Source of the DNA: Brevibacillus reuszeri
GTDB lineage: Bacteria; Bacillota; Bacilli; Brevibacillales; Brevibacillaceae
NCBI RefSeq assembly: GCF_001187725.1
Contig: NZ_LGIQ01000020.1
Span: 563 to 64,562 of the forward strand
Direction of reading: 5' to 3'
DNA length: 64,000 nt
Below the pieces are notes generated by a model that worked only from the letters and a program-made list of their open reading frames with translations, searched no databases and was not told the DNA's origin. Shown here piece after piece: positions 1 to 7,386 of the stretch; within the stretch, counting starts at the first letter, position 1, and each line of letters begins with the position of its first letter. Position numbers and translations under genes: made by a program.

Positions 1-2
1 TT

Positions 3-56
3 CCCCGAAAAGTACTCGGAATAATACGCTACAAAGCATTACTTCACTTTTTGGGG
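3..56. repeat. palindromic repeat, copy A (downstream of tRNA cluster)
   Basis: Stem CCCCGAAAAGT (3-13) pairs over 11 positions, one of them wobble, with ACTTTTTGGGG (46-56). The arms reappear at 557-606 in the opposite orientation, while the central part differs. Such conserved arms with a variable centre suggest a dispersed palindromic element or a tRNA-processing hairpin. The T-runs are inside the stem, so it is not a standard terminator. Confidence 0.6.
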
Positions 57-59
57 TAA

Positions 60-146
60 TGGTGCGGTCAAGAGGACTTGAACCTCCACGGTGTTGCCAC
101 CACTGGCACCTGAAGCCAGCGCGTCTGCCAATTCCGCCATGACCGC
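60..146 (-). tRNA. tRNA-Leu (CAG)
   Basis: Last gene of the tRNA cluster. The seven-base acceptor stem GCGGTCA/TGACCGC closes, CCA is encoded, and the anticodon stem CTGGC/GCCAG encloses the loop TTCAGGT, giving anticodon CAG. A long variable arm, as expected for Leu, is present. Confidence 0.95.
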
Positions 147-168
147 ATATTCACTTTAGGTTAAAAAC

Positions 169-244
169 TGGTGAGCCATGAAGGACTCGAACCTTCGACC
201 CTCTGATTAAAAGTCAGATGCTCTACCAACTGAGCTAATGGCTC
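169..244 (-). tRNA. tRNA-Lys (TTT)
   Basis: Cloverleaf with acceptor GAGCCAT/ATGGCTC, encoded CCA and T-loop GTTCGAGTC. The anticodon loop reads CTTTTAA, anticodon TTT. Co-transcribed with its neighbours on the minus strand. Confidence 0.95.
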
Positions 245-287
245 GTGCTATGTTGTATCCCGCCATTTCGAACCAGTAGGTTAAAAA

Positions 288-364
288 TGGCGGAGCTGAC
301 GGGACTCGAACCCGCGACCTCCGGTGTGACAGACCGGCGTGAACTCCAACTTCACCACAGCTCC
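288..364 (-). tRNA. tRNA-Asp (GTC)
   Basis: Acceptor GGAGCTG/CAGCTCC with discriminator G and encoded CCA. Anticodon stem CCGGT/ACCGG encloses loop CTGTCAC, anticodon GTC. Confidence 0.95.
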
Positions 365-369
365 ATATT

Positions 370-446
<77 letters not shown>

Positions 447-475
447 ACGTTATTATCAACTTATTAGTAAATAAG

Positions 476-551
476 TGGTGGAGGCTGACGGGATCGAACC
501 GCCGACCCTCTGCTTGTAAGGCAGATGCTCTCCCAGCTGAGCTAAGCCTCC
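476..551 (-). tRNA. tRNA-Val (TAC)
   Basis: Acceptor GGAGGCT/AGCCTCC, encoded CCA, anticodon stem TCTGC/GCAGA around loop CTTACAA, anticodon TAC. The T stem contains one G-U pair. A palindromic repeat (557-606) separates it from the upstream tRNA-Glu. Confidence 0.93.
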
Positions 552-556
552 AAATG

Positions 557-606
557 CCCCAAAAAGTGAAGTGCAGCGTTGCAGCAACACCGAGTACTTT
601 TCGGGG
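557..606. repeat. palindromic repeat, copy B (between tRNA-Glu and tRNA-Val)
   Basis: Inverted copy of the 3-56 element. On the minus strand it reads CCCCGAAAAGTACTCGG, then a diverged centre, then ACTTCACTTTTTGGGG, matching both arms of copy A. It sits inside the tRNA transcription unit. Confidence 0.6.
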
Positions 607-663
607 ACCCCAACAACTGAAAGATAAAGAAATCATTAGCTTCACTTTGTAGGGTTTTTTATA

Positions 664-740
664 TGGTGACCCGTAGGGGATTCGAACCCCTGTATGACAG
701 CGTGAAAGGCTGCTGTGTTAAACCGCTTCACCAACGGGCC
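664..740 (-). tRNA. tRNA-Glu (TTC)
   Basis: Acceptor GGCCCGT with ACGGGTC (one wobble pair), encoded CCA. Anticodon loop CTTTCAC gives anticodon TTC, and the T-loop GGTTCGAATCC is canonical. Confidence 0.94.
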
Positions 741-752
741 ATGTAAGTGGTA

Positions 753-845
753 TGGCGGATGGAGTGGGATTTGAACCCACGAGACGGGTCGACCCCGCCT
801 ACACGATTTCCAATCGTGCTCCTTCGGCCGCTCGGACATCCATCC
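753..845 (-). tRNA. tRNA-Ser (GGA)
   Basis: First gene of the cluster. Acceptor GGATGGA/TCCATCC, discriminator G, encoded CCA, anticodon stem CACGA/TCGTG around loop TTGGAAA (anticodon GGA). The long variable arm typical of tRNA-Ser is present. Confidence 0.94.
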
Positions 846-996
846 ACAATCTATACAAAGTGGATCGAGTTGATCCAACTTATTGTTGCCTTCCAGATCT
901 CAAATGTTATCACGTTTTCTTTTCAAAAGCAAGAGCTTTTTTAAATCTGTTTAAAAAGTTCATCGTGATAAAACTTCTCTGCTAGGCACAATAGCC

Positions 997-1025
997 ATTG
1001 TATCCTCTCAAGTATCTGCTGTCAA
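997..1025 (-). promoter_or_regulatory. sigma-A promoter of the tRNA cluster
   Basis: On the minus strand, TTGACA (1020-1025), a 17-nt spacer and TACAAT (997-1002), a near-consensus housekeeping promoter. It lies about 150 nt before the first tRNA (Ser) and points at the cluster. That leader is A/T-rich and holds no open gene. No second promoter was seen between the tRNA genes, so all seven are probably one transcript. Confidence 0.75.
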
Positions 1026-1203
1026 CGAAAAGATGATAAAAAAACCATACCTTTTTTACACGGCCTTAATAGCCACGAAATTATCATTACCAATGGTCCC
1101 GATAAATACCCGTGATTCTTTCCCTTACAAGTGCTCTTTTCCAGGATTATTCTCTTATCTAACCGCATATGGACTAACAAGGCAGACAAACATGGACTCC
1201 GCT

Positions 1204-1240
1204 AAAGGAGGTGATCCAGATCATTCTTGCCAGATCACCT
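1204..1240 (+). promoter_or_regulatory. hairpin with very strong Shine-Dalgarno ahead of the GNAT gene
   Basis: AAAGGAGGTGATCCAG (1204-1219) is exactly complementary to the 3' end of 16S rRNA. Its part AGGTGATC (1209-1216) pairs perfectly with GATCACCT (1233-1240) across a 16-nt loop. A possible 11-codon leader peptide with an ATT start (1223) would follow it and end at TAG just before the acetyltransferase gene. The rest of 846-1279 shows only the tRNA leader and promoter. Confidence 0.35.
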
Positions 1241-1279
1241 AAACGCTATGATGATTAGCATAGGAAAGGAAGTGTTCTT

Positions 1280-1699
1280 ATGACTCTTATCCGTAAAGCC
1301 ACTCCACAAGACTCTACAGCCGTCTGTCGAATCGATGCCATGATTCTCGGCAATACAAGCCGCTCCACCGAGCTATGTACTGCCATCGCAGCTGGTCAAT
1401 GCTACGTCGCTTCTTTTGATATGGATGTCATCGGTTTCGCTATTATGAATCAATCCTTTTTTAATCAAAGTTTTGTCTCACTAATCATGGTTCACCCACA
1501 GTATCAAAAGCACGGTGTTGGCGCCGATCTCCTTTTATATTTGGAATCGATCTGCCCCACCGACAAACTGTTTACCTCCACCAATCTCTCCAACAAGCGA
1601 ATGCAGCGGCTTTGTAACAAGCTGGGCTATGATTACAGCGGAACAATTACGCATCTCGACCAGGCCGATCCGGAATTATTTTATTGCAAAACGGTCTAG
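1280..1699 (+). CDS. GNAT family N-acetyltransferase
   Basis: A 139-residue single-domain protein of the GCN5-related acetyltransferase superfamily, which transfers an acetyl group from acetyl-CoA to an amine. The acetyl-CoA pyrophosphate-binding segment VHPQYQKHGVGADLL, around residue 75, fits the Q/R-x-x-G-x-G/A motif. The ATG follows GAAAGGAAG at good spacing. The gene stands alone on the plus strand, convergent with coaX and sharing a bidirectional terminator with it. A structured leader with an extreme Shine-Dalgarno lies 40-75 nt upstream. The substrate cannot be read from sequence; small stand-alone GNATs include drug, polyamine and protein acetylases. Confidence 0.85.
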   Translation: MTLIRKATPQDSTAVCRIDAMILGNTSRSTELCTAIAAGQCYVASFDMDVIGFAIMNQSFFNQSFVSLIMVHPQYQKHGVGADLLLYLESICPTDKLFTSTNLSNKRMQRLCNKLGYDYSGTITHLDQADPELFYCKTV

Positions 1700-1705
1700 A
1701 AAGTC

Positions 1706-1745
1706 CAAAAATAGCCGGAGCATATCGCGCCCCGGCTGTTTTTCA
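1706..1745. terminator. bidirectional terminator between GNAT gene and coaX
   Basis: AGCCGG (1713-1718) pairs with CCGGCT (1732-1737). It is flanked by AAAAAT on the left and GTTTTTC on the right, so it can end both convergent transcripts. Confidence 0.75.
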
Positions 1746-1754
1746 TTTCAATCC

Positions 1755-2519
1755 CTATTGATTCCGCTCGTAGATCAAGCGAAGCCCTTTTAACGTAAGA
1801 ATCGAATCAACCACATGGATACACTCGGTTTCATCGGAAACGATCGATGCCAATCCCCCGGTGGCTACTACCGTTGGTTTGGTCCCGAATTCGGCAATGA
1901 TCCTGCGTACGATCCCCTCCACTTGCCCCACAAACCCATAGTAAATCCCCGACTGCATAGCAGTAGTGGTGTTTCGACCTACGACGCTGGCAGGCTTCGC
2001 AATCTCGATTCGTGGCAGCTTGTCTGCACGGCTGAACAACGCTTCCGTGGATATCCCGATCCCCGGCGCAATCGCTCCACCCAAGTATTGCCCCCGCTCA
2101 TCTACATAGCAAAAGGTAGTCGCAGTCCCGAAATCCACAACGATCACAGGTGTCCCGTAATGATGGATAGCCGCAACCGAATTGACAATCCGGTCAGACC
2201 CTACTTCGCGGGGATATTCGTATTTAATATTCAGCCCCGTTTTGATACCTGGTCCGACAATCAGCGGTTTTTGCTGAAGATATTTGACACACGTCCGCTC
2301 AATCGTATCGTTTAACGGCGGCACTACTGAGGAAATGATGATCCCGCTCACCTGATCAAGCGACAGCTCAACACTGTCAAAAAGACTTTTTACTAGCATG
2401 CCATACTCGTCTTCCGTCTTTTGGCGATCGGTTGCAAACCGCCAATGATGCCGCAGTAAATCACGCTCATACAAACCCATGACCACGTTGGAATTGCCGA
2501 TATCGATCACCAGTAACAT
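1755..2519 (-). CDS. coaX: type III pantothenate kinase
   Basis: Phosphorylates pantothenate, the first step of coenzyme A synthesis. The 254-residue length is typical. The ASKHA-fold signatures are visible: DIGNSN at 6-11, YPREVGSDR near 102-110, DFGTATTF at 129-136 and a later TGG. Type III enzymes are insensitive to CoA feedback and need a monovalent cation. The start is ATG with AAGGAG just upstream, 12 nt after the end of nadC, so it is the last gene of a nadB-nadC-coaX unit. In B. subtilis coaX instead follows ftsH, so the position is a local rearrangement of the core order. Confidence 0.95.
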   Translation of the reverse strand: MLLVIDIGNSNVVMGLYERDLLRHHWRFATDRQKTEDEYGMLVKSLFDSVELSLDQVSGIIISSVVPPLNDTIERTCVKYLQQKPLIVGPGIKTGLNIKYEYPREVGSDRIVNSVAAIHHYGTPVIVVDFGTATTFCYVDERGQYLGGAIAPGIGISTEALFSRADKLPRIEIAKPASVVGRNTTTAMQSGIYYGFVGQVEGIVRRIIAEFGTKPTVVATGGLASIVSDETECIHVVDSILTLKGLRLIYERNQ

Positions 2520-2531
2520 AACAATGGCTCC

Positions 2532-3380
2532 TTACCGTTTCCGCGTATTCAAATCTAGACTGATATCAAACGCCTTCACCGAGTGCGTCAAGGCTCCAAC
2601 GGAAATAATATCGACACCGGTTCTGGCAATCGCCCCAATCGTGTCCAGGTTCACCCCACCAGACGCTTCGACCAAAGCACGTCCGTCGATGAGCTGTACC
2701 GCTTCCACCATTTGCTCATTCGACATGTTGTCCAGCATAATGATATCCGCCCCAGCATCGAGCGCTTCTTGTACTTGCCCTAGTGACTCTGCCTCGACCT
2801 CAATGGTCATCGTGTGTGGAATGGCTGCACGAGCTGCCGCGACAGCCTGCGCAATACCACCGGCGCCTTTGATATGATTGTCCTTGATCATGACCGCGTC
2901 ATACAAGGCGAATCGATGGTTATAGCCTCCACCGACGCGAACGGCGTACTTTTCCAAAAAGCGCAGTCCTGGTGTAGTTTTACGCGTATCGACGACCCGC
3001 GCATTTGTACCAGCTACCGCAGCCGTATACTCGCCCGTTTTCGTTGCAATGGCAGAAAGGCGTTGCAGCAAATTCAGTGCAAGACGCTCCCCGCTCAAAA
3101 TGGAGCGAACCGAACCGCTCACCTCGGCGATTTGGTCGCCAACCTCTACACGCGTCCCCTCTTCCACTTTAGCTGTAAATACCAGATCAGGGTCCACCGT
3201 CCCGAACACCTGCTGGGCAATCGGCAATCCAGCTACAATCCCCGTCTCCTTGGCATACAAAATCCCGATTCCCTGTTCCGTCTCGGGGATCGTACTCATC
3301 GTGGTAACATCGCCAAAACCTACGTCCTCGTGCAGCCATTCCTCGATTTTTCGTCCCAACTCGCGCTTATTCCACATCAT
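2532..3380 (-). CDS. nadC: nicotinate-nucleotide diphosphorylase (carboxylating)
   Basis: Quinolinate phosphoribosyltransferase: quinolinate plus PRPP gives nicotinate mononucleotide, CO2 and pyrophosphate, the third step of de novo NAD synthesis. Family motifs are clear: DTRKTTPGLR near residue 131, GGGYNHR, KDNH, EVE, LDN and ASGGV. I chose ATG at 3380 because GGAGGAG lies 10 nt upstream; an in-frame GTG at 3389 would sit almost on that site. The gene begins inside the 3' end of nadB and is followed by coaX. Together with nadB and the separate nadA (10900-11844) it completes the aspartate-to-NaMN pathway. Confidence 0.95.
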   Translation of the reverse strand: MMWNKRELGRKIEEWLHEDVGFGDVTTMSTIPETEQGIGILYAKETGIVAGLPIAQQVFGTVDPDLVFTAKVEEGTRVEVGDQIAEVSGSVRSILSGERLALNLLQRLSAIATKTGEYTAAVAGTNARVVDTRKTTPGLRFLEKYAVRVGGGYNHRFALYDAVMIKDNHIKGAGGIAQAVAAARAAIPHTMTIEVEAESLGQVQEALDAGADIIMLDNMSNEQMVEAVQLIDGRALVEASGGVNLDTIGAIARTGVDIISVGALTHSVKAFDISLDLNTRKR

Positions 3381-4989
3381 CCTGGTCACTCTCCTCCTGA
3401 ACCCCTTCGTTCATTGCTTGTATCAAGTGCTTTCGCCAGATTAAATCGTCCTTGTTAGGGAAATCAATGCGGTAATGCCCACCCCGGCTTTCCTCGCGCA
3501 TCAGTGCCGCTTTGGTTGTGAGCACCGCAGCATTTAACAAATTGAGGAATTCAAACGCCTCTTTTTCATCATTTTGAAAATGATAATACTGCTCCATCCG
3601 CTCCAGCTCTGCCAGAGCTTTGGTCAGCCCTTTTTCATGGCGTTTTACACTGACATGTCGGAGCATCAGCTTTTGCAGCTTGATTCGTTGCTGACGCGTA
3701 TTAAATCTGCGAGGCTCGCGTCGTTCGGAAGTCACGGAAAGCTCATGAATGACCGGATGCTCTGGCAGCTCCTTGATTCGCTCCGAGATCCGATGCCCAA
3801 ACACTACAGCTTCTGACAACGAATTGCTCGCCAATCGGTTCGCACCGTGTACACCCGTGCACGAAGCCTCACCGCAGGCAAACAGACGTTTCGTCGAGGT
3901 TTCGCCATGCAGATCCGTCTGGACTCCGCCCATGATGTAATGACAGGCAGGTGCTACGGGTATCCAGTCCGTCACCATGTCCAGGCCGTATTGCAGGCAA
4001 AAGTTATAAATCGTTGGAAAGCGATGCTTAATCAATTCCTCGGATTCATGCGTAATATCCAAATACACAAACGAGGCATTCGTCTGTTCCATCTCCGAAA
4101 CGATCGCCCGCGCTACGATATCGCGAGGAGCCAGCTCCTTTTGCGGATGGTATTTTTCCATAAATCGCTCGCCATTACTATTCCGCAGAATGGCCCCTTC
4201 CCCGCGAACCGCCTCAGAAATAAGAAACCGCGGTGCTCCCGGATAGTAGAGCGCCGTAGGGTGAAACTGAATAAACTCAACATCCTTGATCCGCGCCCCA
4301 GCTCGATAGGCGATCCCGATTCCATCTGCTGTGGCAATATCCGGATTCGTCGTGTAGCGATAAAGCTGACCGGCTCCCCCTGTTGCGAGCACAGTCGCTT
4401 TTGCCTCCAGAAAAAACAGTTCTCCACCTGGCTTCTGTACGATCACTCCTACAGACTCGCCATCTTGCGTGATGACATCTATTGCAAAATGATGCTCCAG
4501 CACGTGAATGTTGGGCTGCTCCTTGACCCGAGCAGACAGGGCACGTACGATTTCTGCCCCTGTCGCATCCCCATTCGCATGCAAAATACGCCGCTTACTG
4601 TGCGCTCCCTCTTGGGTCAGCTCGTAGCGGCCTTGTTCATCTCGGTCAAATTCTGTTCCATATGCAATCAGTTCTTTCAAGCGGTCTGGACCTTCATGCA
4701 CCAGTACTTCCACTGCCGAAAACGAGCTCAGACCCGCTCCAGCAATCAACGTATCTTGGCGATGAAGCGCAGGCGAATCCGACTTTGCCGTCACGGCCGC
4801 GATTCCACCTTGTGCCCAGCGCGTATTGCTATCATCCAATCCCTTTTTGCTAATTAATACGACATCAGCATATTCGCTTGTTTGCAGCGCCGTATACAAG
4901 CCGGCGATGCCTGCTCCAATGACGGCCACATCGGTTTTCATTCGCGGCAGAGCTTGCAAATCAAAGTCCACAATATAGCGGGGAATCAT
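3367..4989 (-). CDS. nadB: L-aspartate oxidase
   Basis: FAD enzyme that oxidises aspartate to iminoaspartate for quinolinate synthesis. Of 540 residues, the N-terminus holds the dinucleotide-binding GAGIAGLY (25-32). After it come TRWAQGGIAA near 56, QFHPTALY (241-248) and RGEGAILRN (262-270) of the succinate-dehydrogenase flavoprotein fold, then the ANRLASNSLSEA flavin motif. The helical C-terminal domain is intact. The start at ATG 4989 follows AGAAGGGACACTT; a longer frame to 5046 has no ribosome site. A TATAAT-like -10 lies at 5049-5054. It overlaps nadC by a few codons. Confidence 0.95.
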   Translation of the reverse strand: MIPRYIVDFDLQALPRMKTDVAVIGAGIAGLYTALQTSEYADVVLISKKGLDDSNTRWAQGGIAAVTAKSDSPALHRQDTLIAGAGLSSFSAVEVLVHEGPDRLKELIAYGTEFDRDEQGRYELTQEGAHSKRRILHANGDATGAEIVRALSARVKEQPNIHVLEHHFAIDVITQDGESVGVIVQKPGGELFFLEAKATVLATGGAGQLYRYTTNPDIATADGIGIAYRAGARIKDVEFIQFHPTALYYPGAPRFLISEAVRGEGAILRNSNGERFMEKYHPQKELAPRDIVARAIVSEMEQTNASFVYLDITHESEELIKHRFPTIYNFCLQYGLDMVTDWIPVAPACHYIMGGVQTDLHGETSTKRLFACGEASCTGVHGANRLASNSLSEAVVFGHRISERIKELPEHPVIHELSVTSERREPRRFNTRQQRIKLQKLMLRHVSVKRHEKGLTKALAELERMEQYYHFQNDEKEAFEFLNLLNAAVLTTKAALMREESRGGHYRIDFPNKDDLIWRKHLIQAMNEGVQEESDQDDVE

Positions 4990-5048
4990 AAGTGTCCCTT
5001 CTCTCCATGTATTAAAAGGTTCAAGAAAAAACGGATGATTTCCCACTC

Positions 5049-5054
5049 ATTATA
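5049..5054 (-). promoter_or_regulatory. possible -10 box of the nadB-nadC-coaX operon
   Basis: Minus-strand GCTATAATG sits about 60 nt before the nadB start and just beyond the zur terminator. No good -35 is visible at 16-18 nt, so an activator or a weak promoter is possible. Confidence 0.4.
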
Positions 5055-5080
5055 GCAAATCAAAGCTGGAAGAAAACGAA

Positions 5081-5117
5081 AAAAGAGCATCTGCCAAAAC
5101 AGATACTCCCTTTTGAA
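5081..5117 (-). terminator. terminator after zur
   Basis: Minus strand reads GAGTATCTG, a short loop, CAGATGCTC, then a run of T. It ends the znuC-znuB-zur transcript just before the nadB promoter. Confidence 0.7.
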
Positions 5118-5128
5118 AAAACGTTCAT

Positions 5129-5554
5129 TTAGTTTGTATGAGAAACGCAATCTTTGCATGTTCCATATACTTCGAATTTGTGGCCAGTCACCTCGAAATC
5201 ATCAGGTACCGCAGCCATGATGTTCATTGGACAGCCTGGCAGCGACGAGGTTTTTCCACACTCCGTACAGATGACATGGTGATGATGATGACCGTCTGCC
5301 GAACAGGCCAATCGGAATTTACCTTCGCCATCCAGCTCCGTTTCCTCCAAGATCCCCAGCTCAACAAAAGTGGAGATGTTGCGATAAACGGTATCAAAAC
5401 TGAGTGTAGGATACAGCTCCTTGATTCGCTCCATAATATCCTTGGCTGAGAGATATCGCTTTTCTGCGGCGCAGATGCGAATCATCTCCTCCCGCTTGCC
5501 GGTATATTTGAATCCATTGTCCTTCAATATTTGTAGCGCTTCTTCTACTTTCAT
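5129..5554 (-). CDS. zur: Fur-family repressor, probably zinc-responsive Zur
   Basis: A 141-residue Fur-family metalloregulator: winged-helix DNA-binding half, then a metal-binding dimerisation half. The run HHHHH (89-93), CTEC (96-99) and CKDC (133-136) supply the sensory and structural zinc sites. It is the last gene after znuC-znuB, and Zur-box-like sequences precede znuC and znuA, so zinc rather than iron or peroxide sensing is inferred. I chose ATG at 5554 since AAGGAG lies 9 nt upstream; an in-frame TTG two codons earlier is too close to that site. As in other Bacillota it likely represses zinc uptake genes when zinc is plentiful. Confidence 0.85.
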   Translation of the reverse strand: MKVEEALQILKDNGFKYTGKREEMIRICAAEKRYLSAKDIMERIKELYPTLSFDTVYRNISTFVELGILEETELDGEGKFRLACSADGHHHHHVICTECGKTSSLPGCPMNIMAAVPDDFEVTGHKFEVYGTCKDCVSHTN

Positions 5555-5592
5555 CGACAAACACTCCTTCCTTTTGTCTTATCCAGATGATC

Positions 5593-6432
5593 TTATCGCA
5601 AAAGAACCCGTAGCTTTTTGGCCCCTAACACGACAAGCAAAATCAATACTGCCATCAATACAATTGTACCACCAGATGCCCAGTCCAGTAGATAGGCAAA
5701 ATATAAACCACTTAATACCGAGATTTCGGCAAAAAGAATGGAGAAAAAGATCGTCTGGCGAAAGCTTCCCGCAATTTGCAAGCTAGCGGCAACCGGGAGC
5801 GTAATCAGTGCCGAGATCAAGAGTACACCGACAATGCGCATGGAAGCGGCAATCGTCAATGCTACCAATACCATAAACCATAAGTTGATGGAACGTCTAG
5901 CCACTCCTGACACCCGAGCGAACTCTTCGTCAAAGGAAACGGCAAACAATTCTTTGTAAATCAGTATAACTGTACCTAAAACAACTACTGCTACACCGAC
6001 CAGTGCATACAGGTCTTCGATGGAGACCGTCACAATTTTACCAAATAAGTACGAGTACAAGTCGGCATTGAATCCATCCGCAACACTGATCAATACGGTG
6101 AAAAGCCCCAAGCCAGTCGACAATATAATCGGAATCGCCAAGTCCTGGTAAGCCTTGTACACCTTGCGCAGGCGCTCAATAAACAGCGAGCCTACTACAG
6201 CAAATAGCATGCCGAAGAACAACGGATTCACTGCCGAGAATAAAGCTACCTTCTTGGATACCAGCATCCCCGCCGCTACCCCGGAAAGCGTCACGTGCGA
6301 CAAACCATCTGCCATCATGGACAAACGACGCACAATGAGAAATGTCCCGAGTACCGGACAAATGAGTCCAATTAAAATCCCTGAAAACAGGGTATACCGC
6401 AAAAAATCATACTGCCACCAATCAGCAAGCAT
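5593..6432 (-). CDS. znuB: zinc ABC transporter permease
   Basis: Integral membrane subunit of the ABC-3 (ZnuB/AdcB/MntB) family, about 279 residues with seven to nine hydrophobic segments across its length. The early motif VRRLSMMADGLSHVTLSG is characteristic: the pore helices of this family start near it. It lies 33 nt downstream of znuC and 38 nt before zur in one minus-strand unit. The start at 6432 is preferred over ATG 6438 because GAGGGAG then has a 7-nt spacing. It should form the channel through which ZnuA-delivered Zn2+ passes. Confidence 0.9.
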   Translation of the reverse strand: MLADWWQYDFLRYTLFSGILIGLICPVLGTFLIVRRLSMMADGLSHVTLSGVAAGMLVSKKVALFSAVNPLFFGMLFAVVGSLFIERLRKVYKAYQDLAIPIILSTGLGLFTVLISVADGFNADLYSYLFGKIVTVSIEDLYALVGVAVVVLGTVILIYKELFAVSFDEEFARVSGVARRSINLWFMVLVALTIAASMRIVGVLLISALITLPVAASLQIAGSFRQTIFFSILFAEISVLSGLYFAYLLDWASGGTIVLMAVLILLVVLGAKKLRVLLR

Positions 6433-6465
6433 GGTCATACTCCCTCTTTTAACGTGTTTACGGGC

Positions 6466-7236
6466 TTAGTGATGATGAGACAACAGCTTCATCGAGCCCC
6501 CGTACATGCTTTCCAAAATCTTTTCCTGGTTATGCTCAAAGTCATGTGCGGTTCCATGGAAGTGAATTTTCTTCTGCACACAGGCAACCTTGTTCACCCA
6601 CTGGGTCATCACACCGACATCATGGCTGACAATCATCATCGTCAATCCATTTTCTTCCTTCAAAGAGCGCAGCAAGCCGTAAAACTGCTCGATCGATTCC
6701 TGATCGACACCCACAGTCGGCTCATCCAAAATCAACAGCTCCGGCTCAGCCACCAGGGCACGCGCAATAAATACACGCTGCAGCTGACCACCAGACAGGC
6801 TGCCAATCCGCTGATCGAGCTTTGCTGTTAAGCCCACTCGCTCTACGGCATTCTTCACACTCTCGTGATGACGAGCAGTCAATCTGCGAAACAGCCCTAC
6901 CTTGCCGACGAGACCCGAAGCCACGACCTCGCGCACTGTCGCAGGGAATCCGCCCGCACCATGTGCCACCTGCTGTGCGACGTAACCAATGCGGTTCCAC
7001 TCCCGGAATCTGGCTAAAGGCTGTCCAAAAAGCTCTACAGTTCCTTTGGTTGGCGACAGCAAGCCGAGAATCAGCTTCATCAAGGTGGACTTCCCTGATC
7101 CATTCGGACCGACGATGCCCACAAAATCCCCACGCTCCAGCGTGAAGCCGACCTCATCAAGAACTACTTTGTCTTCATATTGAAAGGAAACTCCTGTGAG
7201 CTTGACGACAGGCATTCCTTGCGTTATCCGTTCCAT
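6466..7236 (-). CDS. znuC: zinc ABC transporter ATP-binding protein
   Basis: ATPase subunit of the zinc importer, 256 residues. Walker A GPNGSGKST is at 43-51, the ABC signature LSGGQLQR at 147-154 and Walker B LLILDEP at 167-173, followed by the switch histidine in VSHD. The C-terminus ends in HHH, plausible for metal contact. It is first in a znuC-znuB-zur unit, and a Zur-box-like palindrome lies at 7253-7273 right before it, so the transporter and its repressor are probably autoregulated together. The solute-binding subunit ZnuA is a separate transcript immediately upstream. Confidence 0.93.
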   Translation of the reverse strand: MERITQGMPVVKLTGVSFQYEDKVVLDEVGFTLERGDFVGIVGPNGSGKSTLMKLILGLLSPTKGTVELFGQPLARFREWNRIGYVAQQVAHGAGGFPATVREVVASGLVGKVGLFRRLTARHHESVKNAVERVGLTAKLDQRIGSLSGGQLQRVFIARALVAEPELLILDEPTVGVDQESIEQFYGLLRSLKEENGLTMMIVSHDVGVMTQWVNKVACVQKKIHFHGTAHDFEHNQEKILESMYGGSMKLLSHHH

Positions 7237-7252
7237 GAATCAATCATTCCTT

Positions 7253-7273
7253 AAATCGGATTTGTTCTGATTT
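7253..7273. promoter_or_regulatory. Zur-box-like operator before znuC-znuB-zur
   Basis: The outer arms AAATC and GATTT form an inverted repeat around a 21-bp site, matching about 15 of the 20 defined positions of the B. subtilis Zur box by eye. It lies 16 nt before the znuC start codon. Confidence 0.6.
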
Positions 7274-7340
7274 GATTTCATCCTACTACGATTTGCAACC
7301 AATCACAAGCCTATCTTGGGCAAAAAACACTTGGCGGCGA

Positions 7341-7373
7341 TAAAAGAATGCCGCTCCTACTGAAGCGACATTC
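7341..7373 (-). terminator. terminator after znuA
   Basis: Minus-strand hairpin GAATGTCGCT...AGCGGCATTC followed by TTTTAT. It separates znuA from the znuC operon. Confidence 0.65.
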
Positions 7374-7386
7374 CTCTTTCGTTACT

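Noticed and set aside
1195..1260. Remnant of a 16S rRNA gene
   Set aside because: Only 16 bases match the 16S 3' end. The adjacent bases on the upstream side do not follow the 16S sequence, so a strong ribosome site is at least as likely.
4990..5046. N-terminal extension of NadB
   Set aside because: The frame stays open but lacks a ribosome site, and the residues are not part of the FAD-binding fold.
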